Shown here in pieces: positions 46,558 to 59,358 of a DNA stretch of 64,000 nt (positions are counted from its first letter, which is position 1; every line of letters starts with the position of its first letter). A program made the position numbers and the translations under genes. Under the pieces are notes generated by a model. It saw only the letters and a program-made list of their open reading frames with translations. It made no database searches and had not been told where the DNA came from. Origin of the DNA: Crotalaria pallida (lineage: Eukaryota; Streptophyta; Magnoliopsida; Fabales; Fabaceae); assembly GCA_037953625.1 (NCBI GenBank), contig CM075651.1, forward strand, positions 62,110,501 to 62,174,500, read 5' to 3'.

Positions 46558-47221
46558 GATATTATATTCTTGCTTTTCACTCATAGTCCAATGATTTTCC
46601 GCTTACTCTGATATTATTTCAAAAGGATTCAGTTATGCCATTGCGAAAGGAAAAATATCTTAAGTTCTGAAACGATAAGAGATAGCTTCACTATTATTTT
46701 AATAACAAAGCTCATCCTCTATTTACTAAGTTCCTAAGTTATATTTTATTGGTGTCAAAGGACGCCGAATCCAAGGTTTAATGAATGTATACGTTATTTG
46801 TAACACCCCAATTTGGCAACTTGAAACCATAATCGCTTTCAATAAAATATAGTGAAAATTTATGCCATTTTTTTTAAACAAGTGTTACGTACCCGTGAGA
46901 ACGTTTTCGTTTTGAAACTTGAGTATAATTAAAAATTTACGTTCTCAAGTGCATAACATCTTTCAAGTTCCAAATTGAGATGTCACAAGACATCGCACTT
47001 TGAAACTCATTTTCCAAAACATCATTTAAATATAATAGCCCATTAATTTAATTCGAAACATCAGTACTTAAATTAAACTTGTTTGGGGTTACAGCATGAT
47101 AGAGCCATGATAATGAGAACTGAAAGTGGGATACATTACTCAAAAGGGAATTACCTAACCTCTAGTCATAAACCTATACTAAAGCTTGCTACTTAATGCT
47201 GCACTTTGGTCGATCCAACTC

Positions 47222-47536
47222 TCACTCGTCCTCATCCTCTGTCAGAATGTCCTTAGGACTCGGGCACCAATCCTCGTCACTCAGACACTCCTCTGTATCA
47301 GCCTCTGACCAAGTGTCGGGATCCTCCTCTTCTTCCTCCTCAGTAATCTCCACCGTAGAGTCGTCCGACACCCTACCAGTCTCCAACTCATGAGCTGCAA
47401 TTCTCTCGGTGAGCTCTGCCCTTCTGCGCTTAATCTCTATGAAGAACATCACGTAGGCAGACATAGTGATGTTGTCTCCTCTCATTGGGGATGCTCCGAT
47501 CTCGTGAATCAACTGGTATCTCGCAATGTTGTCCAT
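47222..47536 (-). CDS. Small acidic ORF inside solo LTR E, unknown
   Basis: A 104-codon intact frame in LTR sense, starting ATGGACAAC directly after a CCTAG acceptor-like site. The N-terminal half is neutral to basic with an amphipathic look (FFIEIKRRRAELTERIAAHE). The C-terminal half is strongly acidic (EITEEEEEEDPD, DEDW, TEDEDE). No known domain is recognised. It sits 0.74 kb before the LTR 3' end, comparable to the small ORF of G. Retention of an intact frame in a diverged LTR is suggestive but not proof of coding. Confidence 0.35.
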   Translation of the reverse strand: MDNIARYQLIHEIGASPMRGDNITMSAYVMFFIEIKRRRAELTERIAAHELETGRVSDDSTVEITEEEEEEDPDTWSEADTEECLSDEDWCPSPKDILTEDEDE

Positions 47537-49238
47537 CTAGGATCCGTACAGAATTTATACAATACATAATAAAAATGCGATAGAGAGTGAGCTACCCAAA
47601 ACGGCAATGTCGACTATGTGGGATTACATCAGGTAAATATTAAGACAAAATAACTATAACAAATTAAATCAAACACAATAAAACATAATCAAAGCAACGC
47701 GTGATCATCATCAGGGCATAAACATAAACACACATCTAATTATTCATAATAATAATGTTTTCAAGATTTATTGATATCACATTCTCACCTTGGTGCTTCT
47801 CTTTCATTCCTTATTCTCAAACTCATCGGATGCTTCGAGGGATTCATATCTCAAATAACTCATCCGTCTCATCCATCACTTGGTGTTGTTATTGCTATTA
47901 TTATTATTATTAATATTATCGTTGCGCTATCTTTAGAATATCTTAGTTCTTTAAGTCTTATCGTTTCGGTTAGCATCAATGATGAGGGGGAACATCATTG
48001 AGCTCGCACACACGTCTACATCTCCTCAGTCAACCACCCAACCTAGTCGGAAGCAAACAGGAGTACAGGACCTTTACCACGCGGGCACGACAACTGTCTC
48101 ACACAATTGGTCCTAGACCAGGAGGACTACATCCTCGAATCAATTCATATCATTTCATTAATCAACGCTCACTGTCTCACAGTGGCAAATCACAATGCCC
48201 CGTTCCAGTCCCTCTCACGGTTCAAGATTTGCAATCTAGGGGGCGACAGTACTATTCTAGTTTCGAATGCAGAACTTTCCACGGCATTGGACCCAGTCCC
48301 TACCACGTTCGTACGCCACATGTGGGATTCGTTCCGCCTAGAAAGTACTCTAGACTTCTTGACGTATCACCGTCATTGTCCTCCCCTAATGCAATCTCCT
48401 CCTAAGTATCCGCTGATACTTATGGTTCCTTCCTCTCCACTACTTCGATACAACACTCATACCTCACCGCGTTTTTGAATGTCTTTTAAAATCTTTTAAA
48501 GAATTTTAATTACGGCTTAGTCCTAATGGTCGGCTCATCCTTGGTGCATCCCTTCAATGAGTCCCGACCGTAATCATTCGCATCTAATCCCCCTAAAACT
48601 CATATGCCATTACTTGAATCAACACGGCACCTTTGCCTCTTCTTTCTTCCTCACATATTTTGTCAGCACTGTTCTCATCAATCCTTGCTCAAAAGAGTCG
48701 TCAGCACTCCTTCTGGCCAATTATCGTTCAGCAACACCACCATTGTCCTTTTCATTAACTGTGGCTCAGCAGCATCCTTCGCGTCCTTCACGTCACTATG
48801 GCTCCGCAGCATCACTAGTGTCTTTCCTCGCCACTCGAGCTCAGCAGCATTATCAACTCCTTTCACTCTTTCTCAATTATTCTCATCGTTCTTATCCGCT
48901 GTTCTTTTCTTTTCATTCTTAATTAATTACTTCCATAACTTTGTTCTTAACGCTTATTCAAACAGTTCTAACAGTATCATAAATTACTAAACGAATAATT
49001 AAATCATTCAATCAAACAACTCATGCATAATTCTAACAATAAACTATACCATCAAAACATTCCAACAAATAAACCGATCCCAGTCGTTCGTGTGGATAGC
49101 CAAACAACACACAAAAAACAAATAACTGCTATCACACTACTTCGCTAAGTGAGATCGGGGTCCAATCTTTGAGATGATTGGACGCCTTAATATGTTACCT
49201 AATTACCGCGGCATCTTAAGGGAAAGCCCCTCTATCAC
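47537..49238 (-). other. Candidate intron in LTR E
   Basis: On the minus strand a donor-like ATTGAG|GTGATAGA lies at 49239/49238, and an acceptor-like ATCCTAG directly precedes the ATG at 47536. The donor sits in the same conserved context as the CCTCAG|GTGAGAG of T and G. Confidence 0.3.
48403..48422. other. Conserved hairpin, LTR E copy
   Basis: The TAAGTATC stem and its complement are unchanged; the loop differs by one base from T and G. Confidence 0.7.
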
Positions 49239-52200
49239 CTCAATGACGAGACGTCCTAAAGCTCTCCAAGACTTCTCGATCGTTATCCTCTCCTCATTTC
49301 CTTCGCGTCCGTCGGTCAAACTAAGACATTTTTCCCGTGCGTTAGAAACGATTTCGACACACTCGTTAAATTTGATTTGAAAACAATTTCTCTTTTAAAA
49401 ACTCGTTGTCAATCTCCAAGGCTTTCAAATTCAATTCAAATCCATGATTAAAACAGTTTTCGAGGAAACTTGAAAACAATTTAAAATACTCCCTTTATCC
49501 AAATAAATTCTTTTTATTATTAAAAACTGAATTTAAAACATTCATGTTATGAAAACATCCAACAGAATCTAAAATTTCAGAAAGATAAAATACTAGGATC
49601 ACATTAAACTACATTATTTAAAAATCCAAACATTCACCATTCACCTATTGAAAAACACTCTTAAGCTAAAAAAAAATAACTAATTAAATTATAACACTAA
49701 CACACCAACTCGATCATGCATAGGAAAATAATTCAAACTTAACCTCTTAATTAAATCATGACAAAACCGAATTACCCATGATTAACATTTCCTAATTACC
49801 AATAATTCTAAACCTTGAAATCATAGAATGAACATCATGAAAATTAATCCAATCAACTTATTCATTTTCATTCCTAAAACCGAAAAGAAGAAAGGAAATT
49901 AACACATCATTACATCAAACATATAATAGCATCCACATAGAATATAGTCACTCTCACTAGTCATTTCAAGAAAGAAAATTCTCTAACCATCTAAACATGC
50001 ATTGGCCAAAACATCTAAATAAAATCTTGCAACAACATGACACACAATCAAAGATAAAATGAAATTATTCTATTTCTTTCAAGATTAAAACCGTGAGCAT
50101 TATAGGAAAATTTTAACAATTTCAATTTCATTTTCTTAACTTAATTCAAGACAACAATCAAAGCCACAAATCATTTCAAAGACTTATTTTTTTTATCTTC
50201 CCTTTAAATTGGCTATTTCATACATGCACCTTTATGCTCCTAAATTAAGCTAATCTTAGTCTACATGCACCCTAAATGATGATCAACACAATCCCCTATT
50301 CTCCTATCTCAAGGCCGAATATCATCACACATAAGGCAAGAATTTTAGTTCACTTTTCAATATACTAAAGACAATAAATCAAAGCAATACATGTAGATTT
50401 TCAAAGCAAGTCTTTCCAATCATCACACATCATCATTTATATCAACATGCATGCATCATTATTATGACAAGATTTCCCTAAAATATTCTCATCACTCATA
50501 CTTTAAACAAAATTATGATTATGCCTTAAACTTCTAAAATATCATGCATGACCTTACAATCACTAAATCTACTCATAATACATACATGCACCAAATAATC
50601 AAACATCAAGACACCTTCGTCACTTATGGCCGAATGGCCTTCACACCAACACAACATGCACAAAACAAATCTTTAAATCAAATCACGCTCATATTAAAAA
50701 GAATCATTTTAAAGATTATTATCTTACTTATTTCCTCTAGGCCGTAACACACATAGAGGGAAAACTTTATCTTTTTACTTGAAAACTTAACATGCAAACC
50801 TCAAAGTCCTAATTTTTAATTAACAAACATGGATTAATACATGCACATACAAAGATTAACCAAGATCATCACAAAATCAACATGCAAAGCTAAAAATTCC
50901 TACTTTCTTCTCAAATAAGTTTAGATCATGAGATAGTTTATTAAACATTCATATAGATGCACATAAATCACGGATTGAGCAAAAGAAATTAACATGCAAG
51001 ACTTAAATTCTTTACTTTGTCATACATCAAGCTTAGATCATGAATTATTTACCAAATCCTTTCCTAAAAACCTTATAGATCACGGTTTAAGAGAAGAAAT
51101 CCAACATGCAAAGAGTTTCACTTTTAGTTTTCACAAAAATCTCAAGTAATAATTTAGATCTTTAAGAGTTTGTTTAGAAAATCATCTTGATCTACCAAGG
51201 AGGCCATAACCGAAGCATAGAGTCAATGATTTTACATATTACAAACCAATCGAAACTTTAGAAGTTCATGATCAAGATTAAACAACACTCACACTCATCT
51301 TTCAAGCTATAAAGGAAAACATGCAAGGAGAAAGAAAAAGAAAAATTACAAAACCTAAAGAATAACCTAACTAACATAATCTCCCTCTTGATCTTCGAAT
51401 AACCTACCAAGGAAAGTTGATCCCCTAACTCCTAATACTCTTGATCTTCAAGAAAAATCTATGGCCAAGCTCTAAGTATCCTTCTTCTTGCTTCTTGCTC
51501 CCCACGGCCACACTCTCTTCTTCTCTCTCTCTTTTTTCTTCTAAGGGTTTGAGGATCCCTTAGAAAGTGTTTGGATGTGTAATGAGAAGGAAATGGAAAT
51601 GGAGTGTATGAAATGAACTAAGGCTATGCATATTTATGGGCAACCGAATCGGTCCTCTTTGCCCTTGAGTTTTGGTTCGGCCAAAGCATCAAATGGAAGG
51701 GCAATTTTGGGTTTCTAAAAGTTTGCATGAGAATGGTTAAATCAAAGGAAACATGTTGGATAGGCTAGGGCATTAGGCTTCATCATGCATTTTTACTCTA
51801 TCACCTTATATCTTCTCCTTTTCCACCCATTTAATCCACTTGTTGGGTTCTTAATTTATCCTAGGATTTTCTTGCCCCAAAAATCAAAATCCTACCCCAA
51901 ACAAACACACACATCACGGTAGCACATACACATGCACACACATCTTATATTTTCAATTTATATTCACATTTATTTTAAGACATCATAATCATCAATTCAT
52001 ATAATCATGCAAACATTTCCAAGAATCATATGCACACACACACATATGCAAAACCGTAACACCACTCACACATATATGCACACATATTTATTTTCAAGCA
52101 ACATTCACATATTAAAACAAACACATCTCACATTACACACATATCATAGATTAAATTCATGTCATGGTAATTAGATTTTATTTTCTTCAAGAACACATTT

Positions 52201-52599
52201 TTACTATAAAGAAAACTCAAACTCTTTCAGAGTAAATCAATTATCTACATATAATTCACATAATTAAAATCTCTTAAAAATCAAGCTTTTCATGCAAATA
52301 AGAAATTTTCAAAAGACAAATTTATTTAAAGTTATTGACCTTCAAAAATCATGGTTTCTTAAAAATTCGACTTTCACAATTTTCAGAAATAAATTTTGTA
52401 AATCAATCCAGAAAATTCTAAAATTACATTTTCAAGTTCACAAATCAAAAATGCAATTTATTCCATAAAGAAATCACACTTTTAATAAAATCATAAATCC
52501 TCTTTAGAAAATCCTTTTTTTAAAAAAAACAAAACTCAAGGTTTCTTTTAACGAATTCGTTTACGTACGTACGGGAAAAATGCGGGGTGTTACATTATT

Positions 52600-52775
52600 T
52601 TCTGAGATCCAAAGGTTTTTGTAATTTGCGTACTTGATCCATTAGAATTTCAAAGGAAAAGAAAAGGAAAATTTATTTCCTAAAATTTCTAATACATTAA
52701 CAAGTCCATAATATTTCCGGGTAATATTTAATTATTTATTCCTTAATTACTCGGGTTACGAAAGAGGGTGTTGCA
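52600..52775 (+). mobile_element. 3' end of LTR F after the solo LTR insertion
   Basis: This resumes LTR F after the TTATT duplication and ends ...GGGTGTTGCA at 52775, followed five bases later by the primer site. Confidence 0.75.
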
Positions 52776-52780
52776 CTTTG

Positions 52781-52792
52781 TGGTATCATAGC
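52781..52792 (+). promoter_or_regulatory. Primer-binding site of element F (variant)
   Basis: TGGTATCATAGC, one mismatch from the tRNA-iMet complement, shortly after the LTR end. Confidence 0.75.
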
Positions 52793-53030
52793 ATAAATGA
52801 TCCCGTGGCTGAAGAAGTAGTCCAAAAGAGCTAGTCATCCACATCAATCAGGTTACAACATGTATGATTTATGTTATGTTTGTTTTGATTTGTTTGTATC
52901 TTACTTTGATAAGTAATAGATACAAATTGTGGGGGCTGAAACTATTGGGTATAGTCTCAGTTTAGGACAGATGATTGAGTGTTTCTTTTGTCAATCATAT
53001 ATGACCATAAGCCCATAGTGCAGGTCTAGT

Positions 53031-53917
53031 ATGACGACTAGAAACCAAAGTCATACGAATGTGATGTTGGAAAGGATCACAACTGTTTTGGATGGTATGC
53101 AACATCAACAGAAACATCAAACTAATCCACCTCACCAATGCAATATTGGGACTGCTGAATCCAAAAGTCTTACGGATTTTCGCAGTTGCAATCCACCTAT
53201 GTTTGAAGGAGGATTTAAACCTGAAGAGGCTAATAAGTGGATTCATGAGATGGACAAAATTCTCAAGACATTAGACTGTAGTGACATATGCAGTTTATAT
53301 GTTGGAAGGGGAGACTGAGAATTGGTGGAACCATACTGCTCAGCTATTGAATTATGAAGGAAGAGAGGTCAGCTGGGGAGTGTTTATGGAGAAGTTTCTC
53401 AATAAATACTTTCCGGAAGACTTGAGGAGGAAGAAGGAAGTTGAGTTTCTGTAGCTGAAGTAAGAGGATATGAGTGTAGGAGAGTATGCTGCAAAGTTTG
53501 AGGAGTTGATGTAGTACTCTCCCTACGATCAGAACAACCCAGATTAGAGGGGAAAGTGTATCAAGTTTGAAGGTGGTTTGAAGCCCAAGCTGAAGTCTGT
53601 GTTTAGCTATCAAAGAATCCAGAGTTTCCATGCATTAGTGGATATGTATAGGATGTATGAAGATGACAAGAGGGCAGAAGAAGTTCAAGTGCCAGAGAGA
53701 AGGGATCATCAGAACTATGGACCGCAAAGGCGTAAGGGGTTTGATCGCAGAGGGAAGGGTCCATATTCTGGCAAGGATAGAGGCAAGGGAAATGCCTAGG
53801 TTGATGATAGAGGCAAGTCTCGCAATGATGTTCCATACTGTGAGAAGTGCAAGCATCATCATTACGGAAGAGTTTGCTGGGCAACAAGTGGTTGTTTCAA
53901 TTATGGGAAGCATGGTC
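53031..53917 (+). pseudogene. Ty3/gypsy gag pseudogene (element F)
   Basis: It starts MTTRNQSHTNVMLERITTV and continues with the gypsy gag landmarks FRSCNPPMFEGGFKPEEANK and KWIHEMDKIL. A one-base shift near 53300 moves the frame to EGETENWWNH and VFMEKFLNKYFPEDLRRKK, typical of the retrotransposon gag domain. In-frame stops follow near 53451, 53462, 53513, 53546 and 53797. The zinc-knuckle region (CEKCKHHHYGRVC, then CFNYGKHG) is reached at 53850-53915, where G interrupts it. The element is dead. Confidence 0.85.
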
Positions 53918-54223
53918 TGTAACACCCTGCAAATTCCTCATATTAACTTAAAACACTAAAGAAATTTATTTTGAGAAAAGTGTTTTGAAAGAGTGTTTTC
54001 CTAAATGATTTTCCTTAAATCCACATTTTCAAGATAATAAATGATTTTTAGAGAAATGATTTCCTAACAGAATGTCCAAGGTTTAGAAATTAAGTTTTGG
54101 AAAAATTTAAATGTTTGTGATTTATTTTGTGATTGTGTGTGTATACACGGTTTTTGGTATGTATAAGTATGCTTAGGATTTTATGAGGATTTAATTATTG
54201 AAAAGAATATAATGTATGTGTAA

Positions 54224-54254
<31 letters not shown>

Positions 54255-57200
54255 ATGTATATTTGTGTGGTGCATGAATTTGTAAATCTATGTGTATAAT
54301 ATAGGTGTATGCCGTGTAAACATGATGCCCTCAAGATGTTATTTATGTGCATGCTTATGTGTGTGAAATGTATGCATGAGTCATGTTATGTGTTGCTATG
54401 ATAAACATGAAAACAAAAATTGTATGGGAATGTGTGTGCATGTGTGTGTGGCTCGGCCGCATGGGGATAGAAGAACCAAGTAGGGTGCATCTTCTTAAGC
54501 ATTAAGAAAATGGAATTTAAATAGAAAATAGGGAGAGATTAGGAGTGGTGACTCATGAAGTCTAGGGAGGACTTTTTCCTCACCTTGTCTCCAACGAAGT
54601 GACCCAATCCATGCAACAATTGGGATAGACCAAATTACCCTTAGTTCCACACCTTGAATCAAGGTTAAAAAGGGAATTCTCCACCCCTTGTAATTGTCCT
54701 TAAAACCGTGTGTGTGAGTGAAGATTGGCTTGTTAGCTCATTTCCATCTTCAACACATTTCTTACACCAAACACCATTTAGTTTCAAGAGCACCATCAAG
54801 CTCTTGAAACATAGAGAGAAAGAGAGCTTGGCCGTAAAGAGGAGAAGAGGGAAAAAGAGTGAGAATCCAAACCCTTAACACCAAACATCCTTGATTTCTT
54901 CTTCCCACACACACACACACTTTATTCATCAAGGATCAAGGAGAAAACTACCCCTTAACCCTAGAGGAAGAGACCGAGGCAAACCCAAGAGGAGGAGAAG
55001 AGGAGATTTGAAGATTTAAGTTAGAAATTAAGGTAGAGAGAGTTTGATTACGTGATTTTCATGTTGTAAAGGACTTTTAATGGATTTTGTTTAATTTTTG
55101 TTGTGGATGTAATTGTTTTTGAGTGATCTTGAGGTTTAAATGTCATGCATGTCATTTCTATGATTTGATCTTGAATGTTGATGTTGAAAAAGTTTTGATC
55201 TCCTTCTTGTAAATGTTTCTCATCACGGTTTTTTTGAGGTTGTGTTTAGAGTCCATAGATTGCTTTGATTTCCTTATGCATGTTGATTTTATAGCCTTGT
55301 GATCTTTATCTTTCTTTGCATGTTCTCCTTGTATTTTGATCTTGGATTTCTATGACCAAATGAACTCATAAATCACCAAATCAAAGATTAAGCGATTCGG
55401 CCATGAGTAGGAAATTTAGGTCTTGATGCTTTTTAAATTGATTTAAGTGGTTGCATGTTGATTTTATGTTTATAAAATTTGATTTGAGATGTTAAGATGT
55501 TTAACCTTTGAACTTGATCTTTAAAAAGCTTTGATTTTTGCTTTGATCTTTGAAGAAGCTTTAATCTTGAGTCAAACATGTGATTTTCAAATAAAAGCTT
55601 TGATCTTGAACCTTGCATGTGACCTTGAACCAAAAAGATCTAATTTTCTTTAATGATCAACACGGTTTTGCAAAAGAACCAAAATAAATGAGCTTTTGAA
55701 AAATGATTTGGTCTTGATCTATGCTCTATGTTCATGCATGATGAAGATTTGAAGTTGAATCTTAATTTTGGATGCTGAGGTATTCGGTCTAGGCTTAGAA
55801 ATCAAGAAGTCATGTTTGATTTTCATAAAAGGTACATGCTTAATTGATTTTCTAGATTCAAATATTTTTAGTACATGAATGAAAAATTAAAATGAAAACT
55901 TGATTTAAAGAAATAATATTCTTAGAGTTTGGTGTAAAAAGGGTGCATGGTTTGATTCATGATCTTGATGTTTGCATGTTGAAAAAGTAAGCCAAAACCT
56001 TGTTCTTGTCAAAGTAAGGTTCGACCTACACATGCTAGCTAGACTAGGACTCTTTTTCAGTGAAGTGACCTAAAAGAAATGGGTATGTTCGTGGGATTGT
56101 GTTAAGTTAAATTATTTGAGATAATGTTGTGATAATTACTTTTCTATTCGGTTTTGGATTAAAGATAAAGGAAACAATTGAACTAAATTGATTTGGGAAA
56201 GGTTTTGTGTTTAAATGTATATATATATGTGCATTCGGCCAAAAGCAAAATGAAGAGTAAAGGATTTTGCTGCATGAAAGAGAAAATAGAGTTTAAGTGC
56301 TTGCAATAAATTAAGTTAATTTATGTGTTTTGAACTTGTGATCTTTGACTTGTTTTCTTGGATTCTATTCGGATCATGTATGCCCAAGTAAGTATAAAAA
56401 TATTTTCATGAAATAATATATGAAATAAGTATACTTTGTAAGTTGATGCTTGAGTATAAATTAGTTGTTTGGGGGTGCGTAAAGTCCATACGTTTGACTC
56501 ACTCAAATAGGTCTCTTTTTCATAAAGTAAGTAAATGTGAAAATGAAAATATGTAGAAAATAATTAAGTGAATAAGGGTTTAAATGATGATTAGATTAAA
56601 TGGTTGATTAAGTGTTGTATGACTTAATTCATCTAAGTGATGTTGTGATTGTGTGTTAGTTGATGTTTGGAAATTGTTTAAGCACGTAAATGGTTTTGAA
56701 ATTAACTGATTTTAAGATAAAATCGATTTGATTCATTTGAGATTTTTGGATTGTATTTGTGGCTGTCCAAAACTTGTTTTATGATAAAAGCTTAAGTTTT
56801 AAAGTGTTGATTTTAAGCTAAAGAATTAATTAAGATAAAAGCACTTTTACGATGTTTTCGGAATTATTATCAAAATGATTCTGTGAAATGAACCCTTTGC
56901 TGTCCAGAGTTATTTAAAATTGTTTCCTAATTTTGACGATGTGTTCTAGTAATTCAAAGTATAGTTTTCGAATGGTTTTAAAGTACATAAAGTATTAGAA
57001 AAATGTTAAAGTTGTTTTGAGAAAACGGTTACATTTTTAAGTCTTTCGACGAAGAACAAATGTGGAATGAGTTAAGAAAATATTTTCTCAATACCAGTTA
57101 ATGACGTAAACGTATTTTATTTAGCACGAGGAATTTTAAAGACAAGGGATTGGGGCAGCTGGCAGAGACAAGGATTCGAGGAGAGCGTAAGCATTAAATT

Positions 57201-57769
57201 GCTGGACCTCAGGTGAGAGAGAAGCTTTCCTAAGACACCGTGGTAGTTAGGTGATTTATTAGGACGTTCCGTATCATGTCAAAGATCGGAACTAAGTGGT
57301 TGGAGTTAGTAGTATAAGTGGCAATTGTTTGATTGTGTGGCCACTTATACGAATGAGACGAAGACCACATTGTTGTTTTGTGATGTTTGTGTGATTGATG
57401 TCATGCTTTTATTTATTCATTCATTTAATTTTGCAAGATGAAATTGATGTACTGCTAATTAACATTAAGAATATGCTGATGGGCGTCTGTTACATACTGA
57501 AATTGGAAAAGAAATAAGAAACTTGAGAGGAGTAAAGAAAAGAAGAGAAAGTAAGAATGTTAAGAGATGTGTTGGAAAAGTATTTGAAAGGAATTGAGAT
57601 TGGGGAAAGAATTAATGATACTGTTGAGAACGAGCCAGAGCTGGGGAGAGTGATTGTTGAAACAAGATGTGATGTGAGCGGAGCTGGGCTCCTTTTGTTT
57701 TTGGTTTTAGTCTGGGACTAGTGTTGAGTTGAGCTTGCTCCTCCATTAGCGATCAGCAAAGTGGTAACT

Positions 57770-58110
57770 TTTGAAAAGGTTTTTGAAAAACGTTTTTCGA
57801 AAGGATTTTGAAAAGAGATTTTTGAAAAGGTTTTCAAATAGAAATTTTTGAAAAGATTTTTGAAAAGGAACTTTTTGAAAAGATTTGTGAAAATCAATTT
57901 TTGTGAAAGAATTATGTAAATAAAATTTTGAGAAAAGTTTGTGAAAGGAAATGTTTGGAAAGAGGTTTGAAAAGAAGAATTTTGTGAGATAACACTTTTT
58001 GGGAAAAGTTTGTGGAAACTATGTTTTGAAAGCTTACGAAAGGAGATTTTTGAGAAGGCGTCTTTGAGGTAATTTTTGAAAAGATGATTTTGAGAGAGGG
58101 TTTCAAAGTG
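57770..58110 (+). repeat. Degenerate TTTTGAAAAG repeats in LTR G
   Basis: Imperfect units of about 10-12 bp such as 'ttttgaaaag', the reverse complement of the zone at 8830-9345. Confidence 0.8.
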
Positions 58111-58353
58111 AAATGAGTATAAGAAATGGGGAATGCTGAGGAAGCTTGAGAAATGAGATTCGAGACGGTGATGTGATCCCAGCTCTGTGCTATGTGAGAA
58201 ATGATGAGAGAAAGTTGTGCAAAGTTAGTGGTCGGGACTCATTGAAGGGTTGCACGAAGGATGGGCCGACCTTAGGTTAATTAAAAGATAAAAGACTTAA
58301 AAGACATGCGCGGTGAGGTATGAGAGTGCGAAGTAGTGGAGAGGAAGAAACGA

Positions 58354-58373
58354 TAAGTATCTGCGGATACTTA
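58354..58373. other. Conserved hairpin, LTR G copy
   Basis: TAAGTATC, loop CTGCGG read across the centre, and GATACTTA-equivalent stem; same element as at 8591-8610 in the opposite orientation. Confidence 0.7.
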
Positions 58374-59139
58374 GGATGAGATTGCATTAGGGGAGGACGA
58401 TGACTGTGAAACGTCAAGAAGTCTAGAGTATGTTTCTGGGCAGAACGAACTCCACATGTGGCGCACTAACGTGGTGGGGACTGGGTCTAATGCCGTGGTA
58501 AGTTCTGCGGGCCCACTAGAAACATACTGTCGCCCCTTAGATTGCAAATCGAGAACAGTGAGAGGGACTGGAACAGGGCATTGTGTTTGCCACTGTGTGG
58601 ACAGTGAGCCTTGTTATTATTGAAATGATTTGAGGACGAGATCCTCCTGGTCTGGGACCATTTATGTGTTGTGACAGCTGTCGTGCCCGCGTGGTAAAGG
58701 TACTGTACTCCTGTTTGCTTCCGACTACGTTGGGTGGATGACCGAGGAGATGTAGACGTGAGTGATCGTCGAGATTGAAATGAATGCTTTAATGGTATTT
58801 TAACATTCCCCAATCACCAGAGGTTATGAAATGATAAGAAGGAAGGGAAAGAGAGTACAGTGATGAAATGGAAATGAATGAGAAAAGGAATGAGTGTTAT
58901 AAGATGTGAATGTAAAGAAGAGTGAGAAAGTATAACAATACTGCTAATAATGTAAGATAGTAAGGATGACGATGTCAATAATCTGTTTGGTTGTTGCGTG
59001 CTTGTGTATTGTATTGTGTGTTTGTTTGGTCCTATTATTTTACCTAGTGTAATTCCACACCGTCGACGATCCGTCGTTCGGAACGCTTACTCTCTCCTGT
59101 TCGTTGGCATATCGGTGCTGCTGGTATCTCAACGGGCAG

Positions 59140-59358
59140 ATGGAGTATCGGATGGAAGACACCGTACGAGGCTACAGGAACTACAAAGAGAAGATTCGGC
59201 ATGAGGCTCAAGGGAACCCCATCACTCTCAATGGAGGAAAGCCGGAATCTACTAGCAAGGAGGGAATCACAACAAGGAAGGCATCGTCTTCGGGAGCAAG
59301 GGAAATACGCAAGAAGAAGGAAGACCTTCACCCCATAGTTCTCAATAGGACAGTTTAA
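59140..59358 (+). CDS. Small basic ORF at the end of LTR G, unknown
   Basis: A 72-codon frame in LTR sense beginning ATGGAGTAT, directly after GGGCAG. The product is Lys/Arg-rich (YRNYKEKIRHE, AREIRKKKED) and has no recognised domain. In the array copies the homologous frame stops after about 24 codons. In E the corresponding place holds a different acidic ORF. It may be a relic or an LTR-encoded peptide; coding is uncertain. Confidence 0.3.
   Translation: MEYRMEDTVRGYRNYKEKIRHEAQGNPITLNGGKPESTSKEGITTRKASSSGAREIRKKKEDLHPIVLNRTV

Larger units (their letters stand above)
46799..52594 (-). mobile_element. Element E: solo LTR of the T superfamily (5796 bp)
   Basis: The plus-strand ends are TGTAACACCCC at 46799 and GGGGTGTTACA at 52594. 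The flanking five-mers 46794-46798 and 52595-52599 are both TTATT, so this is a clean solo LTR with its target duplication, inserted in LTR F. It is collinear with T LTRs over the conserved block (48003-48475) but diverged elsewhere, and it lacks the strong TTTTCAAA zone. Solo LTRs arise by recombination between the two LTRs of one insertion. Small plus-strand frames (47998-48405, 48107-48478, 48557-48990) are antisense and not recognised. Confidence 0.9.
43870..53917 (+). mobile_element. Element F: truncated Ty3/gypsy (Tekay-like chromovirus), interrupted by solo LTR E
   Basis: The 5' LTR runs from about 43870 to 46798 and, after the inserted E, from 52600 to 52775. It is followed by a PBS-like site and a broken gag that stops where G begins. 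The LTR 5' edge is lost against element D material. The gag zinc-knuckle spacing (CEKCKHHHYGRVC) resembles Del/Tekay chromoviruses. No pol is present in the window. Confidence 0.75.
57213..59139 (+). other. Candidate intron in LTR G
   Basis: The donor-like CCTCAG|GTGAGAGA lies at 57212/57213, and an acceptor-like AACGGGCAG ends at 59139, directly before ATGGAG. It is the forward counterpart of 7853-9872. Confidence 0.3.

Noticed and set aside
48557..48990. Open frames of 121-128 codons in solo LTR E, plus strand
   Set aside because: Two frames are open in parallel, both Ser/Leu/Phe-rich and antisense to the LTR; composition artefact.
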